Below, piece after piece: positions 62,871-64,000 of a DNA stretch of 64,000 bases (within the stretch, counting starts at the first letter, position 1; every line of letters starts with the position of its first letter). The DNA comes from Eutreptiella sp. 'Long Island Sound 2002'. Its lineage: Eukaryota; Euglenozoa; Euglenophyceae; Eutreptiales; Eutreptiaceae. The translations under genes were made by a program, and so were the position numbers. The stretch covers positions 22,430,441 through 22,494,440 of the forward strand of contig OZ038378.1 of the NCBI GenBank assembly GCA_964036045.1, in the 5' to 3' direction. The notes below the pieces were generated by a model, which saw nothing but the letters and a program-made list of their open reading frames with translations, ran no database searches and was not told the origin of the DNA.

Positions 62871-62878
62871 GTGCTTCC
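62871..62878 (+). repeat. Right 8-bp target-site duplication
   Basis: GTGCTTCC is directly outside the right terminal inverted repeat and identical to 55,957-55,964. Confidence 0.85.
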
Positions 62879-63355
62879 TTTGTAATTTTCCCGTTGAATC
62901 ACACCCCGGGGGGGGTGGGTGGCATTTATCTGTATCTGGACGACCTATTGATCACCATCCCGTAAGGGTGCATAGACAGGGCTGTTACATTTGTAATGAA
63001 ATACCTTAGCCGTTTTTCGGCCATTTCAGGCTTGCACATCAACCTAGGCAAGTCGGCATTTGTACTAAAAGGACACATAGGTCCCGACGTGCTGCAACAG
63101 TTCAAAAAGGTTGGACTGCAGCAACAACAATATGTCAAACATGTGGGTGTCAAGGTAGGACACCTTATGGTCAAGGAACCCTATTTAGGCCCCCTTCCAG
63201 GAGGCATTCTGTAGAGCATGCATCTTCTCACACTTAGGTCTCAGTGTAGCAGAAAAACGTATACTGCTTAAGGTGTGGGTCTTGCGTACACTACCGCTGA
63301 CTGCAGGTACATATGTGGCAGACAGGTCAATCATATACACAGTGCACCAGGTATA
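62871..63355 (+). pseudogene. Reverse transcriptase, C-terminal half of LINE 2
   Basis: The frame resumes ASFVIFPLNHT, crosses a G-rich stretch and gives GGIYLYLDDLLITIP with the YxDD-type site (YLDD). After a TAA it continues in phase with VTFVMKYLSRFSAISGLHIN LGKSAFVLKG (the SGL.IN..KS block) and YVKHVGVKVGHL. Another phase at about 63,199-63,355 reads AFCRACIFSHLGLSVAEKRI LLKVWVLRTLPLTAG, the usual post-RT thumb segment. Joining the halves across the insertion leaves a 1-base phase difference, so the LINE also decayed by indels. Confidence 0.75.
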
Positions 63356-63359
63356 ACAT

Positions 63360-64000
63360 GTCCTTTTTGGCTTTGAGAGTCGGGGGCTTACCTGCCATCA
63401 ACGGTCACAAAGCAAGGAAAGCGTAGGTTATGAGCTACCTCTGCCTGAGCCCTAGCTCCAAGCCCAAGGGGCACTGGCCAGTGTCTAGTTTTTCTCATAG
63501 CCTTTGCGCTTCCCACATAACGTGCGAGCACACTTCGAACATTTTTGTGTACGCCATGTCGTGCTGCCGCAAGCCTCAGGCCTAGTGTGGCTTCGCCAGG
63601 GAAAGTGCCACAGTTCACCCTGGGCTACATTGCTACCTGCCTACAAGCCCATTCTCACTAACGCGGCGCCATGTTCGGGTGTGCTCCACAGGGGATATCA
63701 TGGAAGCACTGCTGTGGCATTGTTGCCTTTTTGCCAATGAACACGACCACACATATTTCAACACTCCCCTCCTTCGGGCAGGTGTACACAAGGTGAAGTG
63801 TCTATTTTCAGCGGCAAGCTAGCCCCACCCACAGCTCATCAAGCACCTCCCACCCTGCTCATCAAGCACCTCCCACCCTCATGGAGGTCCTTTCAAGCTT
63901 TCCAAAAACTCCCACTCAATGACCGGTCCGTCCTGTCGGTGTGGGTAGGGATGTGGGCCAAAGCCCAATCCCTTGCACTAGTGGCTCCTTCCAAGCGGGT
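63360..64000. other. 3' part of LINE 2 or spacer
   Basis: Open frames (for example 63,504-63,740, with CVRHVVLPQASGLVWLRQGK) have ordinary composition but no recognised motif. A 25-bp direct repeat with AGCACCTCCCACCCTGCTCA occurs at 63,835-63,880. The window ends here. Confidence 0.3.

Overview
The window is eukaryotic nuclear DNA from a repeat-rich genome. The evidence is GT-AG introns whose flanking exons join in phase, a non-LTR retrotransposon with endonuclease, reverse transcriptase, RNase H-like and zinc-knuckle parts, a hAT-like DNA transposon, kilobase tandem arrays, long homopolymer and dinucleotide runs, and a type I polyketide synthase ketosynthase exon. A protist alga with large polyketide synthases (dinoflagellate or haptophyte) fits best. 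This is inference: I found no spliced-leader sequence and no diagnostic housekeeping gene. Most coding sequence here is mobile-element derived and broken. I see only two intact, apparently host-type genes, at 25.9 and 50.3 kb. I found no rRNA, no convincing complete tRNA and no CRISPR array.

Layout. 0-1.0 kb: 25-bp minisatellite. 1.0-5.2 kb: GC-rich DNA and a decayed minus-strand multi-exon gene whose introns or spacers carry CTAG-rich repeats. 5.3-18.8 kb: a gene cluster of unknown family, mostly plus strand. It has two large interrupted genes (8.2-10.5 and 10.8-13.6 kb) and more decayed relatives up to 18.3 kb. Its introns and spacers carry the palindrome GCGAAATTTCGC, and two repeat families (a 97-bp CTAG block and a 60-bp minisatellite) each occur twice. 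19.3-22.5 kb: a foldback element with long inverted arms and a second hairpin inside. 22.8-29.1 kb: a LINE whose reverse transcriptase is split by a single-exon gene. 31.5-33.3 kb: a spliced gene of unknown function. 34.7-38.4 kb: short repeats, a coiled-coil pseudogene and an AT-rich minus-strand pseudogene. 40.6 kb: a MITE-like hairpin. 42.9-49.5 kb: gene fragments. 50.3-51.3 kb: an intact membrane-protein gene. 53.7-54.9 kb: a minisatellite. 55.6-63.4 kb: a second LINE, split by a 6.9-kb hAT-like element.

The clearest structure is that 6.9-kb insertion (55,965-62,870). It has 14-bp perfect terminal inverted repeats, an exact 8-bp target duplication and a reverse transcriptase cut in two around it. 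Its cargo is a ketosynthase exon with the active-site cysteine, followed by two arrays: about 47 copies of a 52-bp double-hairpin unit and about 280 copies of an 11-bp G-rich unit. The second notable structure is the 8-14 kb gene cluster, where the same palindrome marks introns and intergenic spacers and where the in-frame stops that interrupt its long reading frames are all TAG.
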